In this document: piece after piece, positions 12,235-25,211 of the stretch
Position numbering within the stretch: position 1 is the first letter of the stretch
Layout: the number at the start of each line of letters is the position of its first letter
NCBI RefSeq assembly: GCF_047496725.1
Contig: NC_132979.1
Span: 8,262,501 to 8,326,500 of the forward strand
Direction: 5' to 3'
From: Anoplolepis gracilipes
Lineage: Eukaryota > Arthropoda > Insecta > Hymenoptera > Formicidae
Length of the DNA stretch: 64,000 nt
The notes under the pieces: model-generated
Seen by the model: only the letters and a program-made list of their open reading frames with translations
Database searches by the model: none
Told to the model about the DNA's origin: nothing
Program-made: the position numbers and the translations under genes

Positions 12235-14427
12235 TCTCTCCTTCCTATCGTCGTTATCTATCGTTGTCTCTCCGACCATCTCTCTATCCGGCTATACCTC
12301 CGGGACAAGTGCCGTCGGTTATATATATATATACAGGGTGGCTTGACAAGTGGATATCAGCGATAGAAATGTATTTGTTATCGACAACTCGGAATCGAAT
12401 TCTTCTCCCTCGGTGAAAATTTTCGGAATAACTTTGTTTGAGAAATTTCAAGTAATTTTGAATTAATTGTAAATATTGGAACTTGTTTCTTTTTTTACAC
12501 AACTAATATTTAATTAAATCTTATTTGTCCGTAAAATATGAAGTGTTTTTGATAGGGAAATATTTAAAAAAAAAAATTTCGTTAAAAAAAAAGATCACAA
12601 GAATTTACATTCAGGCATATTCATATATCCCAACAATCGATTCTCATATTTTACGAGTTATTAAATATGTATATCGCGAAAGATTGGCGTCGGGTTTATC
12701 TCGTTGGTATGACAAAAGCTGAGAGTCGACAATTCATTGGCGATGATCGAAAACTCGCCGATGAACTTTCAACGGATTTTCGTGCTCGGATAGAGGGCCG
12801 ATAAATGATCGACAACAGTATCGGATTTCGCAAAAGCGTGTTGCGGAAATGACCAGCCGGTTACGGATTTAAACGCTATGGAATGATACTCTGAGGCTAA
12901 GCCGCGCCGGAATTGCGTCAACCTTGAACGAACGAATCAGCGAGGCATGAAAATCCGGAAAAAATGGCCAGGTGAAAAATTCGTTCAAACAAATTAAGAC
13001 TCTTTCACGCTTTTTCGTCGGATGATATTAAATCGGTTATCTCACATTACGAAGAGTGTGCAAAATTCTGAGGAATTTAAATAAATAAAAGACATTTTTA
13101 TCTCGGAATTTTAATTCTTCGAAAGGCGCCTTTAAAATTAAAATTTAAAGTTTCACGAGATGTATCCAGTATACGGGCTGTTAAATTTTAAACTTGTCAT
13201 ACTGTGACAAAGTTTCTCTATTATTATCCATACATAATTTTAAACTAACTAATAATAATGAAAAAAATATCAATGATGAAAGGAACAAATGAAGCGGCGA
13301 GAATAATGGTTGAATTATTAAACGCACAGTAAAATGATTCAAGCGATCACTAAATCAGTAACGTTATTATTACGGTTGAATTTCAGTTAATACGAGTTAT
13401 TTTAACCTCAATGAATAATTAATGTCATAATATATGGCATAAATTTTATGTTAACAGGTCGGTGACCACAGAGGAAGAAGTTTGTTTATTTTTTACATTT
13501 ATTTTTATAAATAAAAAAATTAACGCGCTAAAACTGCGATAAAAATGTGAAAAATAAGATGCTTTATTAGGTATACAAAATAGAGTCAAACCAAATATAA
13601 AATATGTATATAAAATATATAAAACGCGTTATATAAAAAACAATAAAATATAAAAAATAATTCAAATCTCGAATAATTAATTTTAATAATATTAATGCCA
13701 ATAAAAAGAGTGCTAATATTAATGTCAAAAAAAATGGCTTGACATTTCGAAAAGAGACTGCAAGTCATTCATATTGCACCTATCCATTCATTCATTTCCA
13801 ATTCTGATTGCGACCGCATACTGGCGCGATAACCGAATTCGTGAAAAAGCCTCTACATATTGAAGAAAGCTTTCATATTTTTTGCACGAAAAATTCGTAC
13901 AATATTAATAGCACTTCCATTATGTTGTAAAACAAACACGAGAACATAAAAAAATGTCATTTGCAAGCATTCTGTCGCTACACATATCCAGAAAATTCCT
14001 TTATTCTTTCATAAAAATTCATTGCAATGTAAATCCGAGTGCTAACTTGTCGCACGAGTGAGCGAACAAGAAATCGAACAAGAGAGAAATACGAATCAAA
14101 TAATATCTTTCGTTTAGTTAAAGCGCCGAATAAATCCTCGTTTTATTTAAAAGCGTTGAATTTCTCTTTCTCTCTTTTCATTATTCTTGCAAAATCTCAA
14201 TAATCCTGAAAAAAAAATAAGTAAATTTATATAATATTCATGAATATTTCCAATGTTGTGAATTTTTTTAATAATTAATAATAATTGTATTTATAAATTT
14301 ACAAGTACAGGTTTAATTACATTGAATGCTTTAAGAGTACGGCGGAACGTGTATAATTGCGAGCTCGTTTACATAAATTGTCGATATAACTGACTGAAGC
14401 AACGGGAGTTGTTTCAATTCTCTCTTG

Positions 14428-14458
<31 letters not shown>
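14428..14458 (+). repeat. Poly-A run (31 bp)
   Basis: An uninterrupted run of 31 A followed by TAAATAAATA. No retroposon body is recognised upstream. Confidence 0.9.
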
Positions 14459-14460
<2 letters not shown>

Positions 14461-14913
14461 AATAAATATTCTTGTTTTATCGTTCTCGAAGAAAATTAAT
14501 AACGGCATCGTCGCCGGGTTTGAGTTTCGCACGAGCGGCACCGCGTCGCGAAATTTCCGTTGCGGTTCTGGGGGAATTAATTTAATTTAATGAGAACAGA
14601 ATTAACGATGACGTTCCGAAAATTGTGACGCTGCCGTTGTGGATATAACGTGAATAAGCGAGCAACAAATAAAGACGAGCGGGATCCCTTCGGGCAAGTT
14701 TGTAACAAGTTTATCATTTTCATAAATCAATGTAACGACGATATGTATACACATTAAAGTAATAATATAATAATAAATGTAATGGAATTTATGCGCATTT
14801 ATTTATTAATTTCTCGACATTAGTATTTTCGAGGGTAATTAAAAGCCGTGATATTCGAATTAAAATTCTTAAAATATCTTGAAAAGTTTAAGTCTCTCAG
14901 AAACTTTTTAGCG

Positions 14914-14916
<3 letters not shown>

Positions 14917-14963
<47 letters not shown>
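14917..14963 (+). repeat. (CT)n microsatellite
   Basis: A CT tract of about 46 bp, the longest CT tract in the window. Confidence 0.95.
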
Positions 14964-14965
<2 letters not shown>

Positions 14966-15404
14966 TAAATAACTCGCGGATTCTGATGCACACAGGTTCC
15001 AGCCTGTAAACGCGCAGCCGCGTAAATAGTCTGCTCCTGTAATGAGATAAAGCAAAACGTTTGATGAAGTTTCGAAACGGGCGCAAACGGGTCTCGGGAT
15101 TTCCTACAAGCATCTCTCGTCCAGTTACCCTATAGAACCCTTCAATCGCGCGGTTACTCGATTAACGGCACCCAGTCCGGAAAATTTCCACGCGGTTGAG
15201 CACCAAACTGGTAAGATGTAGTTTCATAGGTGGAAGGGAAGGTCCTCGTCTCGTATAGAGAAGCCCGACCGCGAAGTTTAGCGAGCTATGGCAGAGAGTT
15301 GTACAGCCGAAGTTGCGTTCGTTAAGATACACCTTACACGAGCATCAGGTATTAACGCGAAACCGCCCGCTTACTTTGCATACAGCACCTTCTCCATCTA
15401 TCGC

Positions 15405-15430
15405 GTATATATATATATATATATATATAT
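15405..15430. repeat. (TA)n microsatellite
   Basis: A 26-bp TA tract. Confidence 0.9.
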
Positions 15431-16459
15431 TCTCAAACGTTTGCATAAAATTTCGCATGCCATTTCCACATGAGTGCCGTTACGGATCCCTGTTATCCCT
15501 AAAGAGCACTCTTCCTGAGCGCAATTTGAATAAAATTGTTTTTAAGATGCTTATCTGAATAATATTTTTATCCAATAAATCAACGAATTTATTTACAGCG
15601 GAATAATAATTTGATTTCTGGTTAAATTATTTGCAGCTTGAATTTGAAAATTATGTTAAGTTTCTCAATATAAAGGTAAACAGATAAAAATTTTCTTGCG
15701 ATAACAATAATTTGGATAATAATAAATGTGTTGCAAAATGTGCACAAAATTATTTTAATTTATTATGTCAAAAAATATTTCAAGTGCTCAAACATGTTGA
15801 GGAATGGCCAGAGCAAACTTCTTCATGCTCTATCTTCGATTTCGCGAAAACGTGCTGTCTTCGGAGACACGTTCGCGATTTCTTGACGCGATTAATTATC
15901 GACACTCTAGATTAAAGATAGAGATCGCTGTATCCTTATCGCGGGAGAAAACGCGTATTTCTAGTAACACGTCAGTCCAGGTTGGTTTACGATAAATTTG
16001 CATAATATTCCGCATTCCCTTTTCATAACGAACGTCGTAAAAGCGTGCGATTAACTTTGCGCGTTTAGTTGCATCGTATAAAAGTCGCAATTTACTGTTT
16101 TACCGAGAATATTACCAAGAACCACCGACTGGATGTATGAAAATTTGATTTGGCAGAAGCCTCCTCCCGCGCGTGTTTTATCGAGCTTCAACTATAATAT
16201 GTACACCCGGATCTGACTAAATGATCATAATTCAATACCTCGTCGTTCTCGCGCAAAGTTGCTGTTATACTGTGTAACTTGGTTTATTCGATGGATTATT
16301 CCATCATCTCGAGACTTTGCTTGCAAAGATATCTAAAAGTAGCGTGGAATATAACCTCGGAATAACTCGGCTTCGCGAAGTCGTAAGAAAACGGTAATAC
16401 CATGGAGAGATGAGAGGCTGAAAATCGGGAAATCCAAGTTTACGTCGGGATTATATACC

Positions 16460-16501
16460 GAGAGAGAGAGAGAGAGAGAAAGAGAGAGGAGGGGGGGGGG
16501 G
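16460..16501 (+). repeat. (GA)n tract followed by a G run
   Basis: A GA tract with one interruption, followed by 11 consecutive G. Confidence 0.9.
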
Positions 16502-19500
16502 ACTAACCCGCGGGAATTTAAGGGTAAACCAAGTTTCAATTTAACAGAGCCGTCCAGGAGATAACGGGAGAGAGTCCTATTTACGGCGGTGGAATCTAGT
16601 TGCGATCGCGATAGAGTTATCGCTGCGAATATTCCGTCGGGCGAATATTGTTTTTGGTCCGTGCAATTTTGATATCGTAACCAAATGCGGCATGAAATAT
16701 ACATAGACCATAACAGGCGGCTAGAGGGACCTAGAGATTCATCCGGTAATAAAATCGCGGTCGGAACGTCGAGAGCTATTTCTAAACTTATAGAAAAGCA
16801 AGTGGAATAAAATAAATATAAAAATAAAAAAAAAAAAAAAAAATATTAGTTTCGATATAAATAAAATATAAATTATAAAATACAGCTCATATAATGTGTA
16901 AAATTTCGAGATCTAAAATTAAGCATCATATAATTGCACACTTGACGCTAAATTAGATTCCCTGGTTAACCATCAAGCACATTATCTTTGTATTAGGTAG
17001 ATCGCGTCCCGTATAGCTATAGTGATCGCATTTAAACTCAACGAGGTCCTTTGGTTCTTAGCCAACGTCGAATGCAACGATCGTATTATGCAAATGCAGG
17101 AATCAGTATCATACGATGACAATAATGACGTCACTATAGATGCCACGTGCAAAATCGACTGTATAATCCTATATCTCTATAAATTGATTTATTATTAATA
17201 GTAATACTGAGTTCTCTAAGTGCAATAATACAATAATCAAATTTGACAAATAATTCTGTTGTCGGTAAGAAATTAATGATTCTGAATAATTTGTAAGAAA
17301 TTGCGATCAAAATTAAACACATTGTTAAAATTTTTGAAAATTGTGTGAAAATTGACAAAAATGATGGAATTAATATATGTAGATATCGAAATTAACAAAT
17401 GTTTGGATTTTTACGAAAAATTTAAATTTTAAATATATACATGCAAAAATTTATGTTGCACTTATTATGTATTTAATTTAGTATATACATACATTTTTTA
17501 AATAAATAATACAAATTGAGTTAAATTTTGATTGAAAATTGGATTCAACGACTCAAAAAATCTTTAAGTTTGAATAAATAGTGAAAATATCAATCATAAT
17601 CGCTGTAACAAATTCCTTTCGAGAGTTAAAAAAGTTGCAATATAACATATTTAATTTAGTGTGATTGGACAAAATCACATAAAATACTATAAAATAAAGC
17701 TAACTTTTTTTTTACAACTGCAAAAATTTATCAAAATTATTGTGATTGGAAACCGGAAATGATACTAAATTCATCGTTCCAGAGAAAAGAAGAAACAAAA
17801 GTGACTTGCTCTTCTATTAAAAAAAAAAAAAAAAGTTATTTTGTCGAACTGCGTAATTAATAATAACGCGCTTTGAATAGCGATCATAAACGTCCGACCG
17901 GATGTGATCTCGTCCCCGCGAACGTGCCGTACGTTTATTTTTTTCTCGTCGCGTGCTATCTTCTCTCGCAGTAATAATAACGGCCGGTCAATCATCGTTA
18001 CGCGCATCCTCCCACGTCGAATGCGCTCTCTCGACCGGGAGAGAGACCACTCGTAGTTGGAGGCTACGCCTTTAACGTAATCACGTAAAAAATGTAGACA
18101 GTGTCAAAAAAACGCGCAGTGATTTTCTCTTTTATTTTATTTCGATTATTGCTTTTTTAAAATTTTCATCCCAGACTATTTACGTAACGATTGTGAATTT
18201 ACACGTCATGTAACGTGTGTATTTCAAAAAAATTGCGTGACATTTAACATTGTGTATTGTAAATATTTTTAATTCATATTTATCTGTAAATTTAATTATA
18301 GTCTTCTACTCTATACAATATTTTTATAGCTGATGAAAGATGTGTAAAAAATCAAAAAAAAAAAAAAAATATTGAATTTTGTTAACAATTTATGGACATT
18401 TTTATTTGAGCGTTTGTAGAATTTGTTCCGCGCGATTGCGTCATATAACAATGGGGGTTCGCTTACTTGTTTTGAGCGTGCCACGTTGTCGATGCTGTTT
18501 TTACGAGTATTAATTTAAAATTTTCAAAAACAAAAATGTGTTAAAAATTCTTTTTCCAAGCTAAAAGCCACAGCTATATTAGCGAGAGACCGTATTTTAA
18601 AAAATGTACAACTCTCTCACACAGGTTGCATTTTATAAAGTAAATAAAAAATGTCACGCGTGAAAGGGACATGACAAATACATTTTATGCAACATTTAAG
18701 CAATTGTTTCTCAGCTCCCGTAAGTTCTTATTATATTAATGTTACATAAATATTATATTATGGTTTATTATATTACCTATTATATATAGTTCTTATACAC
18801 TTAGAATATATATATCCTTTTTTTGATATATATACTTTACCTCCCTTTTCCCTCTAATAATATTCATTTCCGAGTTCCATAAAAATCGTGAATCCTCCCT
18901 TCCGCCATGATTCACTGTGTACCGAATTTGATTAGGTCGTCGCTGACCATTAAGCTGAATCTGCCAATCTTCAAAGCGATATAGCCCGCGGGCCTGTTTG
19001 CCTGCTATACCCCGTGTACATATTCGAGAAGACACGCTATAGGGTCTAGGATTAGTCTCGAGGAAACCACGCCCTTACATAAACAGCGTAATTGCGGGGG
19101 CGTTCGCGCGAGCGTAGCATCAGGGAGGAAGGGAAGGGGGGAGGGGGCTCGCTTTTATCACCATTGTGACAAAACGACTTTACTCGTCGGGGGAGAAAGC
19201 AGAGCGAAAGAGGAAATTTCACCGTCGCCTTTGTATTACGTACATACCGTATTGTGCGCATGTATTATAGTTCCCTTTATCCGGATCTGAATGCGTGTGC
19301 GTGTATCACGTATACCCAACGATCTACGATTTCCTCGAGGGGGCGTGAATATGAGAACACCCCGTGTGTATTGCACGTGTTCGCATATTGCTCGCGTTGC
19401 TCGCTCCCTGGCTGATGCGAATTTTAACGTCAAGTGCAAGTGGCGTCAAGTAGCGAGGTTTTCGTGATTTCGCCAACAAAACGTGTCAAAGGTGTTGGGA

Positions 19501-19719
19501 AAGAAAGGTTGTTTTCAACGTAATTAATTTTCTTCAGATTAGAAATTTAATTCAACTGAAAGCAAGAAGAGGAGCTTTAATTATACTAATGCAAAATTGT
19601 TTTTTCGTGCAGGAAAATTATTATCATCACTATTTCAATTTGTAACGAGAAGGAATTTATTATACAGAGTTTACATTGATATATTAAAATAAAATCAAGA
19701 CTGTGATAAGTAACGTCGG

Positions 19720-19733
19720 AAATGACGTCATTT
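19720..19733. promoter_or_regulatory. CRE/ATF-type palindrome
   Basis: AAATGACGTCATTT is a perfect 14-bp palindrome containing the full TGACGTCA site bound by CREB/ATF-type bZIP factors. It sits just before a 25-bp poly-T run and no gene start is visible nearby, so function is a guess. Confidence 0.25.
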
Positions 19734-19736
19734 CTA

Positions 19737-19761
19737 TTTTTTTTTTTTTTTTTTTTTTTTT
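19737..19761 (+). repeat. Poly-T run (25 bp)
   Basis: An uninterrupted run of 25 T. Confidence 0.9.
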
Positions 19762-20394
19762 CCTACGACAAAGGCGTTCAACCATCCGCATCTCCTTCAT
19801 CGCTCACGTAATAATATCTACTATATTATCAAGAAATGTAGGTAGTCGGCCGCCCCTAACTGACGCAGATTCGATCGAAGGCTTTCCCTCTCATTGACGC
19901 AAAGTCCCCTCTCGCTTGTAAATCAAAATATCATTTTCGAGCTAATTGTCGCGCATGTGTGACAGGTTCGTAACTTTCTCGGGGCACTTAACGAACTCAC
20001 GTCCATCTTCTTCATGTTCCGCTTCTCCTCCTAACTAGCAAGATCTTTACACGAAATTAAACGCGTGCACAGCACGTGATACGCATATACATCATATCTG
20101 TATACCATCTATCTATTTTCATATATAGTACGAGTGTAATTTATTATTTTAATTATTTAAGAATATTATTTAATTTTATATATATATATATACATATGAA
20201 AGAGCATATTTATTTATTTAAGAGAAAAAAATCAAGTGCAAATTTATTTAAGATATTAATACATACGCGATAAAATCATCAAAAAACCACAAGAATCATA
20301 AACTAAATACAGTAATAACAAAATCGCAAAAATCATAAAATAAATATAGTAATAACAAAAGTTTATAAAAAAAAACATACTAATAAAATTAAAT

Positions 20395-20398
<4 letters not shown>

Positions 20399-20426
<28 letters not shown>
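20399..20426 (+). repeat. (CT)n microsatellite
   Basis: A 28-bp CT tract. Confidence 0.95.
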
Positions 20427-20429
<3 letters not shown>

Positions 20430-20758
20430 AGCTATATATATGTATATTAATCAAAGTCAAATATAATAACAATGACGTGAATCTTATGTTTATTCTTATA
20501 ATTTCCTAAACATTGAATGCAACAATATCCGAAATGCCGTAAACAATCCCGTTTGGGAGGATCGGCAATATTTGTTTATGCAAATTCCAGATACACGAGT
20601 GCAGATATAGAGCCGTATGGCGGATACTCTCACTCACGGCAATTACGGGCGTGGAAATGGAACGAAAATAGTATCTCGCGTGGTTCACGGTCTCTCCCTT
20701 CGAGCCGAGCCGGCCAAGTATAATATGCACGTCAGTGGAAAATTAAATAGAACGCTAG

Positions 20759-20760
<2 letters not shown>

Positions 20761-20790
<30 letters not shown>
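20761..20790 (+). repeat. (GA)n microsatellite
   Basis: A 30-bp GA (AG) tract. Confidence 0.95.
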
Positions 20791-20792
<2 letters not shown>

Positions 20793-21082
20793 GGGGACGC
20801 CTCCTACTCATAAATAACAATTGTCTACGCGTGGAATGTTCTGCGAGCTATGACACTGAAAGTGATCTACTTGCAAAAATACGCGAATGAGAGAAACAAA
20901 ACTACAATGCATTCGTGAATCCATACGTGATTCTGAAGCAATAAAATCGAGCGAACTTTGGTTTCGAGTATAACAAAAAATTGACAACGAATTTATTTAC
21001 GCCACTCATGTATAAAAAATATATTTTATTGTATATAAAGTGTGCTTTACTAATATATTATAGCAAAGTATACATGTTTTAT

Positions 21083-21275
21083 GTAAAAATATATTTTTAT
21101 AAAAAAGTGTAGTAAAATAATAATATTTAATAATATAATAAAATGTTATGTATTAATTTATATTATAAATAAAACTGTGTATCAATATATTTTATAGATA
21201 TTGTATGTAATAATATAAAATAATAAATATAATAAAATATTACACTTTTTATTTTTATAAAAAAATATATACTTA
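21083..21275. repeat. AT-rich inverted repeat, MITE-like
   Basis: AAAATATATTTTTATAAAAA then AGTGTAGTAAAAT on the left pairs imperfectly with ATTACACTTTTTATTTTTAT then AAAAAAATATATACTT on the right. The interior is almost pure A and T. It could be a MITE remnant or chance pairing in AT-rich DNA. Confidence 0.35.
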
Positions 21276-22490
21276 AAAAAATATTTTTAAAAAAAATGCT
21301 GACAAGAGTACTTATGTGCAGCAACCTATTTAGCTTCACGGTCAAGGCAGTCGCTCGCTTTAGATATTCCGCACGCAACCTGGAGATCCCCGCTGACGCG
21401 CGTCGTTCACAATCGAGGCTTCCCCTCTCGTTCTTTGCTCGCGCTGCGAACTAAAATATCACTTTCATCTCTCCGACGCGGCAAACCACCTCCGAGGATA
21501 CCTAAGTGCAACCCTCCGCAACGAAGTTACGCGGCTCCCTCGAGTCGAAAGGCACGTCCGTTTCCCATGTTTTTTTTTTTTTTTCGCGAGAGAGAGAGAG
21601 AGAGAGAGCGGTTGCCTTTCGCGGCGAAGAGTTCTAAAAATTCGCAATAAAACGTATCGCACGGGAAAGAGAAGAAGGGGGCGAGCCATGTAAGATACGA
21701 GATCGTTGGTAGTTTTAAGAGGAATTTTACGAATCTACAGGTTGTAAGAGCTGGTACGTTCGATTAAAACCTCTCTCGGCGCTCTTTGCACACAGGCAGA
21801 CAGAAATATCACCCTCGATTTTCCCCCAAGGCCGATGCTTTCGCGCTTCAGGTGTACTTTCCGTCTTCGTGCGCCGTTTAAATGTTTTTTTCCTCTCTCT
21901 TTTCTCTTTCTTTTTACAAAAAGCCTTTTATTGCGCGCATCAGATTCGGCGTTTCCTTTTTTTTTTTTATAGTAACGGCAAAAAATTCTTTCGCCCTCGG
22001 GCGAAACCGTGCTAATGCCGCGGGAAAAGAAGAAGAGAAAATTCGGATTTTCGAGAGAATTACGAAGGACTTACGAAGTTTCCTGCCAAGAGAACGTCGA
22101 AGAAATATCTCACTCCGCCTTTTGCCGTCTTCATTTCTGCGTAATGCCTTTGATCAAATAAGCATTTCCGGAAACTTGGTTGCGAGATATTAGATCTTGC
22201 GGTTACCGCTACTTCGACCTTATTAAGGATAGAACCTCTGACCTTACGTGGCTTACGAAGCGTTAACGTTAATGACGAGGAGGAAAAGGTTGAGTTCATT
22301 AACAACCATGTTAACTTTAACCGAGCTATAGATAGATGTCTTTATAGAAAGCGGGGGAATAAATGAAATATAGGTGTATAAATTAAGATCATGTAATCTG
22401 CATATAATTTTATCTATTTTTATCGTAAAATAATTATTATTGCAATTGTGACATTTGTTTAACTAGAAAATTGAGATTACATAATTGAAA

Positions 22491-22974
22491 AAGGGGATCC
22501 AAAATTGCCGACAGAACATGAATTACAGATTTTGAAAATCTCTTTATAAAAACAACCCGCGGAGGCTAATAATTTCATATAAAAATGATAAAAAAAATTA
22601 AAAAATGACACGTCGTAACAATATTTATTTAATATAAAAAGTTCTACGGTACGTTCGTGCAAGAGATGTAGCGTCCGCGTTTGGAATAACATAACAGAAT
22701 ATTAGTAAACTTTTGGAAATGACTTTAGAAGTGTAGTAAAAAAGATTTTCAAAATCTGTAAAAAAAAATTACTCTCGTGCATCTGTGAGGGTGCGAGATT
22801 GAAACACAAACTCACGTCATTTATAAAAGTTCACAAATATTCCTTCATACAATTCCTAGCAGAAACCAACCTTATTTTGTGTGTATAAATTGCAAAACTT
22901 TTATATTAAGCAAATATAGTGTCATGTTAGGGTAAATTTTCATCGATAATATAGAAGAGCTTTTGGATCCCCTT
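22491..22974. mobile_element. MITE-like element with nested inverted repeats
   Basis: AAGGGGATCCAAAA at 22491 pairs with TTTTGGATCCCCTT ending at 22974. Inside, ACAGATTTTGAAAATCT (22525-22541) pairs with AGATTTTCAAAATCTGT (22743-22759). Two nested inverted pairs in a 484-bp AT-rich segment suggest a small DNA element, perhaps with a second palindromic unit inside. No clear target duplication and no coding frame are seen. Confidence 0.5.
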
Positions 22975-23476
22975 AATTCATCTTGAAAATCGTGCAGAGA
23001 AATATATGTATTTTCAGAAACTGATTCGTGCAAAATGCTCCAATAAACCGCACATATATTATATACCTATAATTTATATATACATGTAAATAATAATTAA
23101 TATTTATCCATATATTGTATAATACCACCGTGTGATATATTTGTCCTCATCCTTTTATCTCTTATATAATTTATCGCCGACAATAATAATTCTATGCAAT
23201 ACCATTTCCCACGTGAATGTGTAACACACAAACGCACATGTAAAAATCAAATTTATAACATGCATAAATAACGAACAGTCAAATCTTGCGAAACTCATTT
23301 GACTGCCACACCTGTTACGTCTCATCTTTAGCGAATTATCCTGCGTACATTTTTATATAAATCTGTTTTATATTTAAAATAAATGTGCTACTTTAAAGAG
23401 AAAGAGAAATTTGATGCAATCGCAGATTTACAACCAAATCATTCAGATGGTTTGTTTAAACAGAATATTAAATAAT

Positions 23477-23480
<4 letters not shown>

Positions 23481-23513
<33 letters not shown>
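23481..23513 (+). repeat. Poly-A run (33 bp)
   Basis: An uninterrupted run of 33 A. Confidence 0.9.
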
Positions 23514-23517
<4 letters not shown>

Positions 23518-24065
23518 TAAGTGCAGAAAACCAAAAAGATACAAACGGGAGATCTTTTTCTCGCCCCCGGCTTTCGGAAAAGCACAATTTTCACGCGCGA
23601 ATGCGCTTCGAAGATACTCTAATACGATTACAGCGGATTTACCCCTATGCATCAGGATTACCGAGTCGGATGCGAGAGTCATTGTTTCCAGCAACGATAA
23701 TCGTGATTCACATCATTTCCGGAAAACTCGACCGTCGCGAGCGAACCAACCCCAATAGCCGAAAAATCGGGTTGTTCTCCAACGGATCTCTAATAAATCC
23801 TTTTCGCGCTTCCCTTTGGTCGCTTGCTGGCGAACGCGTTTTCTTTGTTTGTTTTCTTTGAGTGTCGGGTCCACGGTAATTAAGGAGACCTCCGGACAAT
23901 GACCGGAGTCAAAGTCGATCGTCGGGGTTAACGAGGGGTTCGTCACGGTGGTGAGCTTTGGGCCGGATTCTGCAAGCCAAGGTAAACTCGACCAGCTAAT
24001 TCGGATCGGCTGGTCGGTATAAACGACGATGGTTACCGCGGTCACAGAGCCGAGGAGGGGAGGAA

Positions 24066-24091
24066 AGAGAAGAGAGAGAGAGAGAGAGAGA
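24066..24091 (+). repeat. (GA)n microsatellite
   Basis: A GA tract, which lies about 110 bp upstream of the CT tract at 24199-24228. The pair could form a long stem if transcribed. Confidence 0.9.
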
Positions 24092-24195
24092 AAGCTCCGG
24101 CGGAAGCTTCCCTCCCATTTAAAATACCATAGTTATCCGGTCTTCCCGATCCCACGTTATATCCAGATTAGGCAACCCAAAGTTATATTTGCAGA

Positions 24196-24198
<3 letters not shown>

Positions 24199-24228
<30 letters not shown>
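24199..24228 (+). repeat. (CT)n microsatellite
   Basis: A 30-bp CT tract, complementary to the GA tract just upstream. Confidence 0.9.
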
Positions 24229-24229
<1 letters not shown>

Positions 24230-24418
24230 GATCTATCGAGTTATTCCCACTGATCATTCTTAGGTAAATTCCGCTTTCGCTTCGTGAAAATATCATCGCA
24301 GAAGTTTGACTGTTCAAATATTTAATATTGACGTTTCTCGATCTTAAGCTTCTAAATAAATAATATTTTATTTAAAGCAAATTTTTATCATTAAGAAATT
24401 TAATTTTCAAAATTTTAG

Positions 24419-25211
24419 AATAAATAAAATATTTTTCTGCAACATTTTGGTGCGACGTCATCAATTAATATGCAATTAAAAATTAATTAAATATCCAATT
24501 AACACACTTATCTTACGTCAAATATATTTGTCTACTCTATTTTAAAAATTACAAAATTAAATATTATCCTTTATTAATTATTAAAATACGCATAAAAAAA
24601 CCTTTTCATGATTATTACGAAACAGACAAGATCTATGAATCACCCGCGATACAGCGTGCAGTCCCTTTTAATTTTATAATAATAAATAAAATATTTTTCT
24701 ACAACGCAACATTTTGGTGCGACGTCATCAATTAATATGCAATTAAAAATTAATTAAATATCCAATTAACACACTTATCTTACGTCAAATATATGTGTCT
24801 ACTCTATTTTAAACACATTACAAAATTAAATATTATCCTTTATTAATTATTAAAATACGCATAAAAAAACCTTTTCATGATTATTACGAAACAGACAAGA
24901 TCTATGAATCACCCGCGATACAGCGTGCAGTCCCTTTTAATTTTATAATAATAAATAAAATATTTTTCTACAACGCAACATTTTGGTGCGACGTCATCAA
25001 TTAATATGCAATTAAAAATTAATTAAATATCCAATTAACACACTTATCTTACGTCAAATATATGTGTCTACTCTATTTTAAACACATTACAAAATTAAAT
25101 ATTATCCTTTATTAATTATTAAAATACGCATAAAAAAACCTTTTCATGATTATTACGAAACAGACAAGATCTATGAATCACCCGCGATACAGCGTGCAGT
25201 CCCTTTTAATT
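24419..25211 (+). repeat. Tandem repeat, 269-bp unit, three copies
   Basis: The block beginning AATAAATAAAATATTTTTCT occurs at 24419, 24681 and 24950. Copies 2 and 3 appear identical over 269 bp. Copy 1 is 262 bp because it lacks a few bases near CTGCAACATTTTGG and has small differences around 24540. Each unit ends with ATCACCCGCGATACAGCGTG followed by CAGTCCCTTTTAATTT. The exact match of copies 2 and 3 points to recent duplication. The unit has no long open frame. An assembly artefact is possible but would not explain the different first copy. Confidence 0.95.

Larger units (their letters stand above)
9861..14400. other. Non-coding stretch with simple repeats
   Basis: No gene is supported. 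A TA tract occupies 10144-10186. GC-richer islands at 10340-10920 and 11400-12180 carry frames open on both strands, none with a recognisable domain. A CA-rich patch near 12000-12020 and a CT tract at 12204-12231 follow. The remainder is AT-rich. Confidence 0.6.
14459..19736. other. Non-coding stretch with simple repeats
   Basis: No gene is supported. The stretch contains CT (14917-14963), TA (15405-15430) and GA (16460-16489, followed by a run of 11 G) tracts, then AT-rich unique sequence from about 16800 to 19000. Short frames on both strands lack domains. Confidence 0.6.
19762..22490. other. Non-coding stretch with simple repeats and AT-rich inverted sequence
   Basis: No gene is supported. 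The stretch contains a small 37-bp direct repeat near 20294-20360, CT (20399-20426) and GA (20761-20790) tracts, an AT-rich inverted pair (about 21083-21120 with 21234-21275), and a GC-richer island at 21310-22320 with a T run followed by a GA tract (21571-21608). Confidence 0.6.
22975..24418. other. Non-coding stretch with simple repeats
   Basis: No gene is supported. The stretch contains a 33-bp poly-A run (23481-23513), a GC-richer island (23520-24060) with frames open on both strands but no domain, and GA (24066-24091) and CT (24199-24228) tracts. Confidence 0.6.

Noticed and set aside
12331..12353. TACAGGGTGGCTTGACAAGT as a transposon end
   Set aside because: Resembles CAGGGTG-type ends, as do 27859 and 50058, but no matching inverted partner is found near any of them.
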